From Tropicibacter naphthalenivorans (lineage in GTDB: Bacteria; Pseudomonadota; Alphaproteobacteria; Rhodobacterales; Rhodobacteraceae): 64,000 bases of DNA. A program made the translations under genes and the position numbers. The DNA lies in contig NZ_FWXX01000001.1 of the NCBI RefSeq assembly GCF_900176475.1, positions 124,001 to 188,000 on the forward strand, in the 5' to 3' direction. Shown piece by piece: positions 27,072-35,379 of the stretch (position 1 is its first letter; each line of letters opens with the position of its first letter). The notes under the pieces were generated by a model. The model was not told where the DNA came from. It worked only from the letters and a program-made list of their open reading frames with translations, and made no database searches.

Positions 27072-27973
27072 GCCTCTTGCAACTTTTTCGCCTCGGCCCC
27101 GGCCAAGGCGATCAGGCGCTTCATATAGGGTTTGTCCAGATCCTCGGTCCGGGTCGCCGCATATAGCCGCCGGGTCGTGCCGTCCTTGGTCAAGGGGCGC
27201 GTGACGTAATCCGAGTTGTACTTGACCTCGCGCACCACCCAGTCGGGCAGCACCGCGACCCCTCGGTTTGACGCCACCAGCAAAAGGATCACCGCCGTCA
27301 GTTCGACCTGCCGGATCGCCGCCGGCTCGACCTTGGCCGGGGTAAGCAGCTGGCTAAAAATATCCAGCCGCGAGCGTTCCACCGGATAGGTGATCAAGGT
27401 CTGCCCGCGAAAGTCCTGCGCCTCGATATAATCCTTTTGCGCCAAGGGGTTCTGCGCCGAAGCCACGAACACCGGGGAATAGTCGAACAAGGGCGTAAAG
27501 GTCACGCCAAGCAGTTCTTCGGGGTCGGAGGAAATCACCACGTCCACGTCTTCCTTCATCAGCGCGGGCAGCGCGTCAAAGGCCAGACCGGGGCGAATGT
27601 CCACGTCCACGTCGGGAAAGCTCTTGCGAAAGCCTTCGAGCACCGGGAACAGCCATTCGAAACAGGCGTGGCATTCGATGGCGATGTGCAAGCGCCCGCT
27701 GGAGCCCTGCCGCAGCCCGTCGAACTCGGCCTGCAAGGCTTCGACCTGCGGCAAGACCTGTTCCGCCAGACGCAGCAGCCGCATCCCCGCCGCCGACAGG
27801 CGCATCGGCTTGGACCGACGCACAAACAATTCGACCCCGGCCTGATCCTCCAGCCCCTTGATCTGATGGCTCAGCGCGCTTTGCGTGATGTTCAGCACAT
27901 CCGCCGCCTTGGCCACCCCACCATGGTCGTGAATCGCTTTGATCGTCCGCAAATGGCGAAATTCGATGTGCAT
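27068..27973 (-). CDS. metR: LysR-type regulator, MetR-like
   Basis: 301 residues. The N-terminal winged HTH (FRHLRTIKAIHDHGGVAKAADVLNITQSALSHQI, described here in parts: residues 5-38) is followed by the LysR effector domain. In MetR the effector is homocysteine, and the protein activates methionine genes. The ATG at 27973 with AAGGA about nine bases ahead is chosen over a TTG at 27979. It is divergent from metF, the classical metR-metF arrangement, which supports the name. The shared 272-base region contains AT-rich stretches near 28160-28195, but I could not pick a convincing TGAA-N5-TTCA site. Confidence 0.85.
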   Translation of the reverse strand: MHIEFRHLRTIKAIHDHGGVAKAADVLNITQSALSHQIKGLEDQAGVELFVRRSKPMRLSAAGMRLLRLAEQVLPQVEALQAEFDGLRQGSSGRLHIAIECHACFEWLFPVLEGFRKSFPDVDVDIRPGLAFDALPALMKEDVDVVISSDPEELLGVTFTPLFDYSPVFVASAQNPLAQKDYIEAQDFRGQTLITYPVERSRLDIFSQLLTPAKVEPAAIRQVELTAVILLLVASNRGVAVLPDWVVREVKYNSDYVTRPLTKDGTTRRLYAATRTEDLDKPYMKRLIALAGAEAKKLQEA

Positions 27974-28245
27974 TTTCAAAACATCCTTGCTCTGCGAGCC
28001 TGCGCGGAACCGATCCGCCGCCGCTGTCGTTTCTTACCCAAATCAACCGCAAATTCCAGCGCATCCCCCTGAAGACACGCAAAAAAACCACGCCGCGCCA
28101 CCATGCAAAAACGACCCATACAGCCAGCAAAACGACCCGGCAGACCGCTCAAACCCAACCATTTTCATGTTGTTGATGAGTTTTATGAGTTTGTCTCACA
28201 AAGCGGGATATGCGACAAGGTCCACAAGCAACAAAGGTTCTCGTC

Positions 28246-29112
28246 ATGAAACGCCCCGACATCTCTTTCGAATTCTTCCCGCCCAAGAACATCGAGGGCA
28301 CCTTTCGGCTGTGGGACACCACCCAGGTGCTCGCCCCGCTGAACCCCAGCTTTGTCTCCGTGACCTACGGCGCAGGCGGCACCACCCGCGATTTGACCCG
28401 CGATGTGGTCGCCACGCTGCACAAGCATTCGGGCCTGCGCACCGCCGCCCACCTGACCTGCGTCGATGCCACCCGCGAAGAAACGCTCAAGATCGCCCAG
28501 GACTTCGCCGATGTTGGCGTGACCGACATCGTCGCCCTGCGCGGCGATCCCCCCAAGGGTTCGAGCGGCTTTGTCCCCCACCCCGAAGGCTTCGCCAACT
28601 CGGTCGAGCTGATCGAGGCGCTGGCCGCCACCGGCAACTTCACCATCCGCGTCGGCGCCTACCCCGATGTCCACCCCGAGGCGGCCAACGCCAAGGCCGA
28701 CATCGACTGGCTCAAGCGCAAGCTCGACGCCGGCGCGACCGAAGCTCTGACGCAGTTCTTCTTCGAGGCTGAAACCTTCTTCCGCTTCCGCGACGAATGC
28801 GCCAAGGCGGGCATCGACCACGCCATCGTCCCCGGCATCCTGCCGATCGAAAACTGGAAGGGCGCGCGCCGCTTTGCCGAAAGCTGCGGCACCAAGATCC
28901 CGGCATGGGTGATCGAAGCGTTTGAGACCGCCGAGCGTGACCACCGCACCGACCTGCTGGCCACGGCGATCTGCACGGAACTGTGCTCGGAATTGCTCGA
29001 AGGCGGCGTGGAAAAGCTTCACTTCTATACGCTCAACCGCCCCGAGCTGACCCGCGACGTCTGCTACGCCCTCGGCGTCACCCCCGAGACCAAGCTCGAA
29101 AACGTCGCCTAA
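28246..29112 (+). CDS. metF: 5,10-Methylenetetrahydrofolate reductase MetF
   Basis: FAD-dependent reduction of methylene-THF to 5-methyl-THF for methionine synthesis. 288 residues, TIM barrel: ISFEFFPPKN at the N-terminus, SVTYGAGGTTRD, VALRGDPP, and the C-terminal LHFYTLNRPELTR. The ATG at 28246 follows AAAGG by nine bases. It is read away from metR. A hairpin GGGGCGGC / GCCGCCCC at 29121-29143 and then a dispersed repeat element follow the stop. Confidence 0.96.
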   Translation: MKRPDISFEFFPPKNIEGTFRLWDTTQVLAPLNPSFVSVTYGAGGTTRDLTRDVVATLHKHSGLRTAAHLTCVDATREETLKIAQDFADVGVTDIVALRGDPPKGSSGFVPHPEGFANSVELIEALAATGNFTIRVGAYPDVHPEAANAKADIDWLKRKLDAGATEALTQFFFEAETFFRFRDECAKAGIDHAIVPGILPIENWKGARRFAESCGTKIPAWVIEAFETAERDHRTDLLATAICTELCSELLEGGVEKLHFYTLNRPELTRDVCYALGVTPETKLENVA

Positions 29113-29159
29113 CGACCAACGGGGCGGCCCAACCTGCCGCCCCAAATCCCCTTCCCGGC

Positions 29160-29217
29160 TTCTTCTCTTTAAAAATATCCCGGGGGGAGGCCGCAGGCCC
29201 GGGGGGCAGAGCCCCCC
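29160..29217 (+). repeat. Dispersed two-hairpin intergenic element, copy 1
   Basis: Pyrimidine box TTCTTCTCTTT, then AAAATATCCCGGGG, then stem I GGCC-gca-GGCC (29189-29199), then stem II GGGGGGC-aga-GCCCCCC (29201-29217). It lies 48 bases after metF and runs into the 46-bp tandem repeats. One of seven copies in the window (others at 31327, 32463, 44352, 45168, 48396, 55512). Confidence 0.85.
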
Positions 29218-29355
29218 TTCTTTTTTGACTGCACACCTAACGGTGTGACGGGCAGAGCCCCCCTTCTTTTTTGACTGCACACCTAACGGTGTGACGGGCA
29301 GAGCCCCCCTTCTTTATGACTGCGCACCTCCGGTGCGACGGGCAGCGCCCCCTCC
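29204..29355 (+). repeat. 46-bp tandem repeat, three units plus a partial fourth
   Basis: Units begin at 29204, 29250 and 29296 (period 46); the third is 44 bases and diverged, and a partial fourth starts at 29340. Each unit has GGGCAGAGCCCCCC followed by TTCTTTTTT (terminator-like) and then a second hairpin: CACACC-taac-GGTGTG in units 1 and 2, CGCACC-tcc-GGTGCG in unit 3. The A-T to G-C change on both sides of the stem keeps the pairing. Confidence 0.85.
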
Positions 29356-29375
29356 TATTCAGAAGCGCCCCCCCC

Positions 29376-30287
29376 TCAAACAGGCGCGCGCTTCACCAAC
29401 CCCAGCTTCTCGCGCACCTCCGCAGGCCCGATCACCCGCGCGCCCAGCCGCTCGATGATCCCCACCGACCGGTCCACCAACTGCGCATTGGTCGCCAAAA
29501 CGCCCTTGTCCAAGAACAAGTTATCCTCCAGCCCCACGCGCACATTCCCGCCCGCCAAGACACTGGCCGCCACAAACGGCATCTGGTGCCGCCCCAACGC
29601 AAAGGCGCTGAACGTCCAATCGTCCGGCACCGCGTTCACCATCGCCAGGAACGTGTTCAGATCATCCGGCGCGCCCCACGGCACCCCCATACACAGCTGC
29701 ACCAAGGCCGGCGCGCTCAGCACCCCTTCGGCCACCAACTGCTTGGCAAACCACAAATGCCCGGTGTCAAAGGCTTCAATCTCCGGCTTCACCCCCAAGG
29801 CCTCCATCATCCCGCCCATGGCGCGCAGCATCCCCGGCGTGTTGGTCATCACGTAATCGGCCTCGGCAAAATTCATGGTCCCGCAATCCAGCGTGCAAAT
29901 CTCGGGCGAGCATTCGGCCACATGGGCCACCCGCTCCTCGGCCCCGATCATATCCGTCGCCGCCGCATTGACCGGAAAGGGTGCCTCCACCCCGCCAAAG
30001 ACGATGTCCCCCCCCATCCCGGCGGTCAGGTTCAGCACCACGTCGACCTCGGCATCACGTATCCGATCGGTCACTTCTCGGTACAGCGCCAGCCGCCGCG
30101 ACGGCGCACCGCTCTCGGGGTCACGCACATGGCAATGTACCACCGCCGCCCCCGCCTTGGCCGCCTCGATCGCGCTGTCTGCAATCTCGCGCGGCGAGCG
30201 CGGCACATGCGGCGAGCGGTCTTGCGTGCCCCCCGATCCCGTCACCGCACAGGTGACAAACACCTCTCTATTCATCTCCAACGGCAT
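29376..30287 (-). CDS. BKACE-family beta-keto acid cleavage enzyme (DUF849)
   Basis: 303 residues, Zn-dependent TIM barrel that cleaves a beta-keto acid with acetyl-CoA to acetoacetate and a CoA ester. Visible: VFVTCAVTGSG at the N-terminus, the Zn pair in VVHCHVRDP, LNLTAGMGGD, and VRVGLEDNLFLDKG holding the catalytic glutamate. The ATG at 30287 has AAGGAG seven bases ahead; MNREVF at 30275 is an internal start. The N-terminal style resembles the dehydrocarnitine-cleaving subgroup, but no carnitine dehydrogenase is near, so the substrate is open. Divergent from the transketolase genes. Confidence 0.87.
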   Translation of the reverse strand: MPLEMNREVFVTCAVTGSGGTQDRSPHVPRSPREIADSAIEAAKAGAAVVHCHVRDPESGAPSRRLALYREVTDRIRDAEVDVVLNLTAGMGGDIVFGGVEAPFPVNAAATDMIGAEERVAHVAECSPEICTLDCGTMNFAEADYVMTNTPGMLRAMGGMMEALGVKPEIEAFDTGHLWFAKQLVAEGVLSAPALVQLCMGVPWGAPDDLNTFLAMVNAVPDDWTFSAFALGRHQMPFVAASVLAGGNVRVGLEDNLFLDKGVLATNAQLVDRSVGIIERLGARVIGPAEVREKLGLVKRAPV

Positions 30288-30468
30288 CCACGCGCTCCTT
30301 ATGCCCCAGTCCACCCGGCACACTCGACACTGCGCGCCCCCTCTCGTCAACCAGCGCAGAAATCACCAAAGAAAACTTAAAAAGCGCATTAGTATTCCTT
30401 AATTGCTCAAACCCCTCCTGCTTGCCAAAAGTCACTCAAAATCGCGTGAAAAACGCCGGAGGAGACAC

Positions 30469-31320
30469 ATGCAAACCGACACCGCCCACAGCGGCTCGAA
30501 CACCAGCCTTGCGCGCCGTGCCTGGTCGATCCGCCGCACCGCCCTGCGCATGGGCGAAGTCCAGGGCCAAGGCTACATCGGCCAGGCCCTCGGCGTCGCG
30601 GATGTGCTCGCCACCAGCTATTTCCACGCCCTCAGCTACCGCGCAAACGACCCCGAATGGGATGGCCGCGACCGCTTCTACCTGTCCATCGGCCACTACG
30701 CGATCGCCCTCTATGCCGCCCTGATCGAAGCCGGGATCCTCCCCGAGGACGAGATCGAGACCTACGGCATGGACGACAGCCGGATGCCCATGTCCGGCAT
30801 GGCCGCCTACACCCCCGGCATGGAAATCACCGGCGGCAGCCTCGGCCATGGCCTTGGCATCGCGGTCGGCGCGGCCCTCGGCCTGAAACGCAAACGCTCC
30901 GATGCCTTCGTCTACAACCTCATGTCCGACGGCGAGTTGGGCGAAGGATCAACATGGGAAGCGGTCATGTCCGCCGCCCAGCACCAGCTGTCCAACCTGA
31001 TCTGCATCGTCGATTTCAACGACCAACAGGCCGACGGACCAACGACCCAAGCCCTCGCCACCACGCCCGAAGCGCCCAAATGGCAAGCCTTTGGCTGGCA
31101 CGCCCAAACCGTCGAAGGCAACGATCTCGATGCCCTCGTCACCGCCTTCGACGCCGCCCGCAGCCACCCCGGCCCCCAGCCGCGCGTCATCATCTGCAAC
31201 ACCCTGATGTGCAAAGGCGTCCCCTTCCTCGAGGCCCGCGAAAGCAACCACTTCGTGCGCGTCGACGCAGACGAATGGGCGCAGGCCATCGCCCACCTCG
31301 ACGCCAATATCCCCGCCTGA
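30469..31320 (+). CDS. Transketolase, N-terminal (TPP-binding) subunit
   Basis: 283 residues, covering only the TPP-binding half of a transketolase. GMEITGGSLGHGLGIAVGAA and the ThDP motif SDGELGEGSTWEAVMSAAQH ... IVDFNDQQ are present. The ATG at 30469 follows GGAGGAG. The C-terminal half is a separate gene 85 bases downstream with a dispersed repeat between them. Split transketolases of this kind occur in several pentose and branched-sugar pathways; the donor and acceptor here are unknown. Confidence 0.9.
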   Translation: MQTDTAHSGSNTSLARRAWSIRRTALRMGEVQGQGYIGQALGVADVLATSYFHALSYRANDPEWDGRDRFYLSIGHYAIALYAALIEAGILPEDEIETYGMDDSRMPMSGMAAYTPGMEITGGSLGHGLGIAVGAALGLKRKRSDAFVYNLMSDGELGEGSTWEAVMSAAQHQLSNLICIVDFNDQQADGPTTQALATTPEAPKWQAFGWHAQTVEGNDLDALVTAFDAARSHPGPQPRVIICNTLMCKGVPFLEARESNHFVRVDADEWAQAIAHLDANIPA

Positions 31321-31326
31321 CCGCCG

Positions 31327-31387
31327 CTTCTTTTCTTTCAAAATATCCCGGGGGGCTCCGCAGGAGCCGGGGCAGCGCCCCACCCCC
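31327..31387 (+). repeat. Dispersed two-hairpin intergenic element, copy 2
   Basis: CTTCTTTTCTTTC, AAAATATCCCGGG, stem I GGCTCC-gca-GGAGCC (31354-31368), stem II GGGGC-agc-GCCCC (31369-31381). It begins seven bases after the stop of the transketolase N-subunit gene and lies inside the operon. Confidence 0.85.
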
Positions 31388-31405
31388 ACCACAAGGGACA
31401 CCGCC

Positions 31406-32449
31406 ATGACAGATCTCGCCCCCGGCCCCAGCAGCCGCCGCAAATCCAAATACACGCCCCGCAAGGCCCCCGACCAGAAACTGGCCACCTCCGCCATGAT
31501 CGCCTCGCTCGACGCCGAAGGGCGCGAGACCATCGCCGCCCCCTTGGGCACCGCCCTGTGCGATCTGGCCAAAACCCGGGACGACATCGTCGGCCTCTCG
31601 GCGGACCTGTCGAAATACACCGACATGCACGTCTTTGCGAACGCCTACCCGGACCGCTTCTACCAGATGGGCATGGCCGAACAGCTGCTGATCTCCGCCG
31701 CCGCCGGCCTCGCGCGCGAAGGCTTCACCCCCTTCGCCACCACCTACGCCGTCTTTGCATCGCGCCGCGCCTATGACTTCATCTTCATGGCCATCGCCGA
31801 GGAAAACCTGCCGGTCAAAATCGTCTGCGCCCTGCCCGGCCTGACCACCGGCTACGGCCCCTCGCACCAAGCGACCGAAGACCTCGCGATCTTTCGCGGG
31901 ATGCCCAACCTCACAATCGTCGACCCCTGCTGCGCCACGGAAATCGACCAAGCCACCCGCGCCATCGCCGACCACCCGGGCCCCGTCTACATGCGCCTCC
32001 TGCGCGGCAAAGTCCCCAACGTGCTTGGCGAATACGGCTACCAGTTCAAACTGGGCCAAGCGCAGATGATCCACGATGGACGCGACGTGCTGATGATCTC
32101 AACCGGCTTTATGACCATGCGCGCCCTCGACGCCGCCAAAGCCCTGCGCACGGACGGAATCGACGCCGCCGTCCTGCACGTGCCGACGATCAAACCCCTC
32201 GACGTGGACACCATCCGCGCCGAGGCCGCGAAAACCGGCCGCCTCGTGGTCACGCTCGAAAACCACACCATCGTCGGCGGCCTCGGCGAAGCCATCGCCG
32301 CAGACCTCTTGCGCAGCAACATCACCCCCGCCTTCAAATCCATCGCCCTGCCGGACGAATTCCTCGACGCAGGCGCGCTGCCCACGCTGCACGACCAATA
32401 CGGCCTGTCCGTCCCCGCCATCACCGCCCGGATCAAATCCTGGCTCTGA
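31406..32449 (+). CDS. Transketolase, C-terminal (pyrimidine-binding and C-domain) subunit
   Basis: 347 residues. RFYQMGMAEQLLISAAAGLA contains the catalytic glutamate of the pyrimidine-binding domain; FATTYAVFASRRAYDF and TTGYGPSHQATEDLAIFR are typical PYR-domain blocks, and the C-terminal part (VVTLENHTIVGGLGEAIAADL) is the transketolase C domain. The first 35 residues are basic and serine/lysine-rich, an unusual extension. It forms the functional enzyme with the product of the previous gene. Confidence 0.9.
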   Translation: MTDLAPGPSSRRKSKYTPRKAPDQKLATSAMIASLDAEGRETIAAPLGTALCDLAKTRDDIVGLSADLSKYTDMHVFANAYPDRFYQMGMAEQLLISAAAGLAREGFTPFATTYAVFASRRAYDFIFMAIAEENLPVKIVCALPGLTTGYGPSHQATEDLAIFRGMPNLTIVDPCCATEIDQATRAIADHPGPVYMRLLRGKVPNVLGEYGYQFKLGQAQMIHDGRDVLMISTGFMTMRALDAAKALRTDGIDAAVLHVPTIKPLDVDTIRAEAAKTGRLVVTLENHTIVGGLGEAIAADLLRSNITPAFKSIALPDEFLDAGALPTLHDQYGLSVPAITARIKSWL

Positions 32450-32462
32450 CCACCGCCCCCGG

Positions 32463-32522
32463 TTTCTTCTCTTTGGAAATATCCCGGGGGAGTCGACGCA
32501 AGGCGACGGGGGCAGCGCCCCC
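32463..32522 (+). repeat. Dispersed two-hairpin intergenic element, copy 3
   Basis: TTTCTTCTCTTTGG, AAATATCCCGGGG, stem I GTCG ... CGAC (32492-32507), stem II GGGGGC-agc-GCCCCC (32508-32522). It starts 14 bases after the stop of the transketolase C-subunit gene. Confidence 0.85.
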
Positions 32523-32550
32523 TCCCCGCCCCAAATATAGGACCAACCCC

Positions 32551-33306
32551 ATGAAACTGCTCGGAAACAAAACCGCGATCATCACCGGCGCCGCCTCGGC
32601 GCGCGGCCTTGGCAAATCCACCGCCAAGCTCTTTGCCCAGCACGGCGCGCGCGTCGCCATCCTTGACCTCGACGCCGACGCCGCCTTGGCAGCGGCCAAT
32701 GACCTGCCCGGCTCGGGCCACATGGGTCTGGCCTGCAACGTCACCGACTTTGAGGCCTGCAAACACGCGGTCGAAGTCGTCCTCGGCAACTTCCCTCAGA
32801 TCGACATTCTGGTGAACAACGCGGGCATCACCCAGCCGCTGAAACTCATGCAGATCGAACCGGCCAACTACGACGCCGTGCTCGACGTCAATCTGCGCGG
32901 CACGCTCTACATGACCCAGGCCTGCCTGCCCGCCATGCGCGCGCAAAAATCCGGCGCGATCGTCAACATCTCTTCGGTCTCGGCGCAGCGCGGCGGCGGC
33001 ATCTTTGGCGGCCCGCACTACTCGGCGGCCAAGGCGGGCATCCTCGGCCTGACCAAGGCCACCGCCCGCGAATGCGCGCCCGACGGCATCCGTGCCAACG
33101 CGGTCTGCCCGGGCTTTATCGCCACCGACATCACCGGCGGCGCGCTGACGGACGACATGATGACCCAAATCCTTGATGGCATCCCCATGGGCCGCGCGGG
33201 CGAAGCCTCTGACGTGGCGGGTTGCTGCCTGTTCCTCGCCTCGGACCTGTCCGCCTATGTGACCGGCTCCGAAGTGGACGTGAACGGCGGCTCGCTAATT
33301 CACTGA
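32551..33306 (+). CDS. SDR-family oxidoreductase
   Basis: 251 residues, Rossmann fold: ITGAASARGLGKSTA (Gly-rich loop), ILVNNAGITQP (NNAG), SSVSAQRGG (catalytic Ser), HYSAAKAG (Y-x3-K), and a C-terminal EVDVNGGSLIH. It probably oxidises or reduces a polyol or sugar acid in the pathway served by the split transketolase, with which it shares strand and spacing. The ATG at 32551 is preceded by AGGACC. A small hairpin GCCCCG-tcttt-CGGGGC follows at 33314-33330. Confidence 0.88.
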   Translation: MKLLGNKTAIITGAASARGLGKSTAKLFAQHGARVAILDLDADAALAAANDLPGSGHMGLACNVTDFEACKHAVEVVLGNFPQIDILVNNAGITQPLKLMQIEPANYDAVLDVNLRGTLYMTQACLPAMRAQKSGAIVNISSVSAQRGGGIFGGPHYSAAKAGILGLTKATARECAPDGIRANAVCPGFIATDITGGALTDDMMTQILDGIPMGRAGEASDVAGCCLFLASDLSAYVTGSEVDVNGGSLIH

Positions 33307-33444
33307 CGCGAAAGCCCCGTCTTTCGGGGCAGAGTGGGCAAGGTCATGCCTGCCAAGGCGTGACAGCCCACACCCTCGCCGCATCGCCACAGGCCGGAGG
33401 CCAGCGCAACCGCCAGTTCAGCCCCACGCGCGCGGGGCTGTTCC

Positions 33445-34425
33445 TTACCCGCTCTCGCCGCGCAGCAATTCCTCTTGCGGATCAAGGCGTTCTACCTGCA
33501 AACCATGCAGCGCCACCAGCCGCGCCACCTCGGCCCCGTGCGCTTCGGCCTGCTCGGCCAGCCAGCCCAGAAAGCCGCGCACCACGCGCCGGTTCAGGTG
33601 CCGCGCCGGGCACAGCGCCCAATAGGCCGGGAACTGCAAAACCGGCAGCGCGGGCAGCATCGGCACAAGCCGCCCTTCGGCCACTTCACCCGCCGCCAAG
33701 GCCAGCGATTCCAGCACCACGCCCGCCCCGTCGACCGCCAGCTGCAAGCCCATGGACGAGCGGTCCATCAAGACCTTCTTGCGGTTCGCGGCCACGTCCA
33801 AGCCATTGCGCAGCAACCAAAAATCCCACTGGCACAGGGCGCGGGCACTGTCGATCAACCGGCATTGCTCCAGCATCTCGGAAGGCGTGCCGGGGGTCAA
33901 AGACGCCAGATAAGACGGCGCCACCAGCGGCAGGACCGCGTCCTCCAAAACCGGCTCGGCGTGAAAGCCCTGCCACGCGCCGGTGCCGTAGCGGATGTCC
34001 AGATCCATGATCTCGCGGTCGAAATCGGTGGGGTCCGGGGCGGCGTCCACCCGCAGATCCCAATCGGGATGCAACCGCAGAAAATCCGCCAGACGCGGCC
34101 CCAGCCAGCGCACGCCGAAACTGGGCGAGACCCGCAGGTTCAGCCGCCGCATCTCGTGCTTTTGGCCAAGGGCCGCCTGCGCCTCTCGCAGCATCCGGAT
34201 CGCGGTGGCCGAGGCTTGGAACAGCTGCTCGCCCTCCAGCGTCAGGCTCAGCTTGCGGCCCTTGCGGCGGAACAGTTTGACGCCCAGCTGCTCTTCCATC
34301 AGGCGCACCTGCTGGCTGACCGCCGAGGGCGAGACCGACAGCTCTTCGGCGGCGCGCGACAGCGATCCGCGCCGCGCCACGCATTCGAAATACAGATGGG
34401 CATTGAGTGAAGGAGGCCGCGCCAT
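33445..34425 (-). CDS. LysR-type regulator (GcvA-like)
   Basis: 326 residues. HTH at residues 6-60 (LNAHLYFECVARRGSLSRAA, then LSVSPSAVSQQV) and a periplasmic-binding-like effector domain with RVSPSFGVRWLGPRL and LDIRYGTG, the style of GcvA/AmpR-like regulators. It lies between the SDR operon (convergent) and the FAH gene (same strand, downstream of that gene's terminator). The target genes cannot be fixed; the BKACE/transketolase block is one candidate. Confidence 0.88.
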   Translation of the reverse strand: MARPPSLNAHLYFECVARRGSLSRAAEELSVSPSAVSQQVRLMEEQLGVKLFRRKGRKLSLTLEGEQLFQASATAIRMLREAQAALGQKHEMRRLNLRVSPSFGVRWLGPRLADFLRLHPDWDLRVDAAPDPTDFDREIMDLDIRYGTGAWQGFHAEPVLEDAVLPLVAPSYLASLTPGTPSEMLEQCRLIDSARALCQWDFWLLRNGLDVAANRKKVLMDRSSMGLQLAVDGAGVVLESLALAAGEVAEGRLVPMLPALPVLQFPAYWALCPARHLNRRVVRGFLGWLAEQAEAHGAEVARLVALHGLQVERLDPQEELLRGESG

Positions 34426-34458
34426 ACCGCTTAATCCCCTAACCTACCAGAGTTTCAC

Positions 34459-34489
34459 GAAAAAAGGCCGCCCCGCGCGGGAACGGCCC
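34459..34489 (-). terminator. Terminator of the gntR-FAH transcript
   Basis: On the minus strand GGGCCGTTCCCGCG ... GCGGCC forms a GC-rich hairpin followed by TTTTTTCG, about 20 bases after the FAH gene stop at 34510. Confidence 0.75.
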
Positions 34490-34509
34490 TCCCCTGCCGA
34501 TGGGCAAGG

Positions 34510-35355
34510 TTACTCCGCCGCGACAGCGGTCTGCTTTTGCGTGCCCAGCTTTTCGACGGTGATTTCCATCACGTCGCCGGGTTTCAGGAACCGCTGCGGG
34601 GTCATGCCCATGCCCACACCCGACGGGGTGCCGGTGGCGATGATGTCGCCCGGTTGCAGCTTCATGAACTGGCTCATGTACGACACGATTTCGCGCACGC
34701 TAAAGATCATGTCCGAGGTGTTCGAATCCTGCACCGTCTCGCCGTTCAGCTTGAGCGACACGTCCAGTTTTTGCGGATCACCGATTTCGTCGGCGGTCAC
34801 CAGATAGGGGCCAACGGGGCCAAAGGTCGGGGCGGATTTGCCCTTGATCCACTGGCCCAGCTTCTCGATCTGGAATTCCCGCTCGGAGACGTCGTTGATG
34901 GTGCAATAACCCGCCACGTAATCCAGCGCGTCCTCTTCGGAGACATACAGCGCCTCTTTGCCGATGATCACGCCCAGCTCGACTTCCCAGTCGGCCTTGG
35001 TGGATTTGCGCGGGATGATCACGTCGTCGAACGGGCCGGACAGCGCCGAAGACGCCTTGGAGAACAGGATCGGTTCCGCCGGGGCGTCCATGCCCGATTC
35101 CTTGGCGTGCAGCGCGTAGTTCAGGCCGACGCAGAAGAAGTTCGGCACCGAGGCAAGGCAAGCGCCGATGCGGCCCGGATTTTCCACCACCGGCAGGGTT
35201 GTGACGTCGATCTTGGCGATCTCGGCCAGCGCCTCGAGCGACACGCCCGCGCCCGCGAAATCGGCGACCTTGCCGGACAGATCACGCACATTGCCATCCG
35301 CATCCACGATGCCCGGCTTTTCCTGCCCTGCCGGGCCAAAACGCAGCAGTTTCAT
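34510..35355 (-). CDS. Fumarylacetoacetate-hydrolase family, 2,4-diketo-3-deoxy-L-fuconate hydrolase-like
   Basis: 281 residues. The FAH core is clear: VPNFFCVGLNYALHAKESG, ILFSKASSALSGP, DWEVELGVIIGKEA (metal-binding glutamates), TINDVSEREFQ and GDIIATGTPSGVGMG. The subgroup resembles the hydrolases that cleave 2,4-diketo-3-deoxy sugar acids to pyruvate plus lactate or glycolate in non-phosphorylative fucose/rhamnose routes. A matching SDR (2-keto-3-deoxy-L-fuconate dehydrogenase-like) is at 42661. It is 24 bases after the GntR gene and co-transcribed with it. Confidence 0.85.
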   Translation of the reverse strand: MKLLRFGPAGQEKPGIVDADGNVRDLSGKVADFAGAGVSLEALAEIAKIDVTTLPVVENPGRIGACLASVPNFFCVGLNYALHAKESGMDAPAEPILFSKASSALSGPFDDVIIPRKSTKADWEVELGVIIGKEALYVSEEDALDYVAGYCTINDVSEREFQIEKLGQWIKGKSAPTFGPVGPYLVTADEIGDPQKLDVSLKLNGETVQDSNTSDMIFSVREIVSYMSQFMKLQPGDIIATGTPSGVGMGMTPQRFLKPGDVMEITVEKLGTQKQTAVAAE

Positions 35356-35379
35356 TAGGTTACCTTCCTCTCTGGTGTC

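Noticed and set aside
27974-28245. MetR operator (TGAA-N5-TTCA) or a SAM riboswitch before metF
   Set aside because: No convincing palindrome and no recognisable riboswitch core could be found by eye in the metR-metF region.
29204-29355. CRISPR array
   Set aside because: The units are directly adjacent with no variable spacers and contain terminator-like hairpins; no cas gene is in the window.
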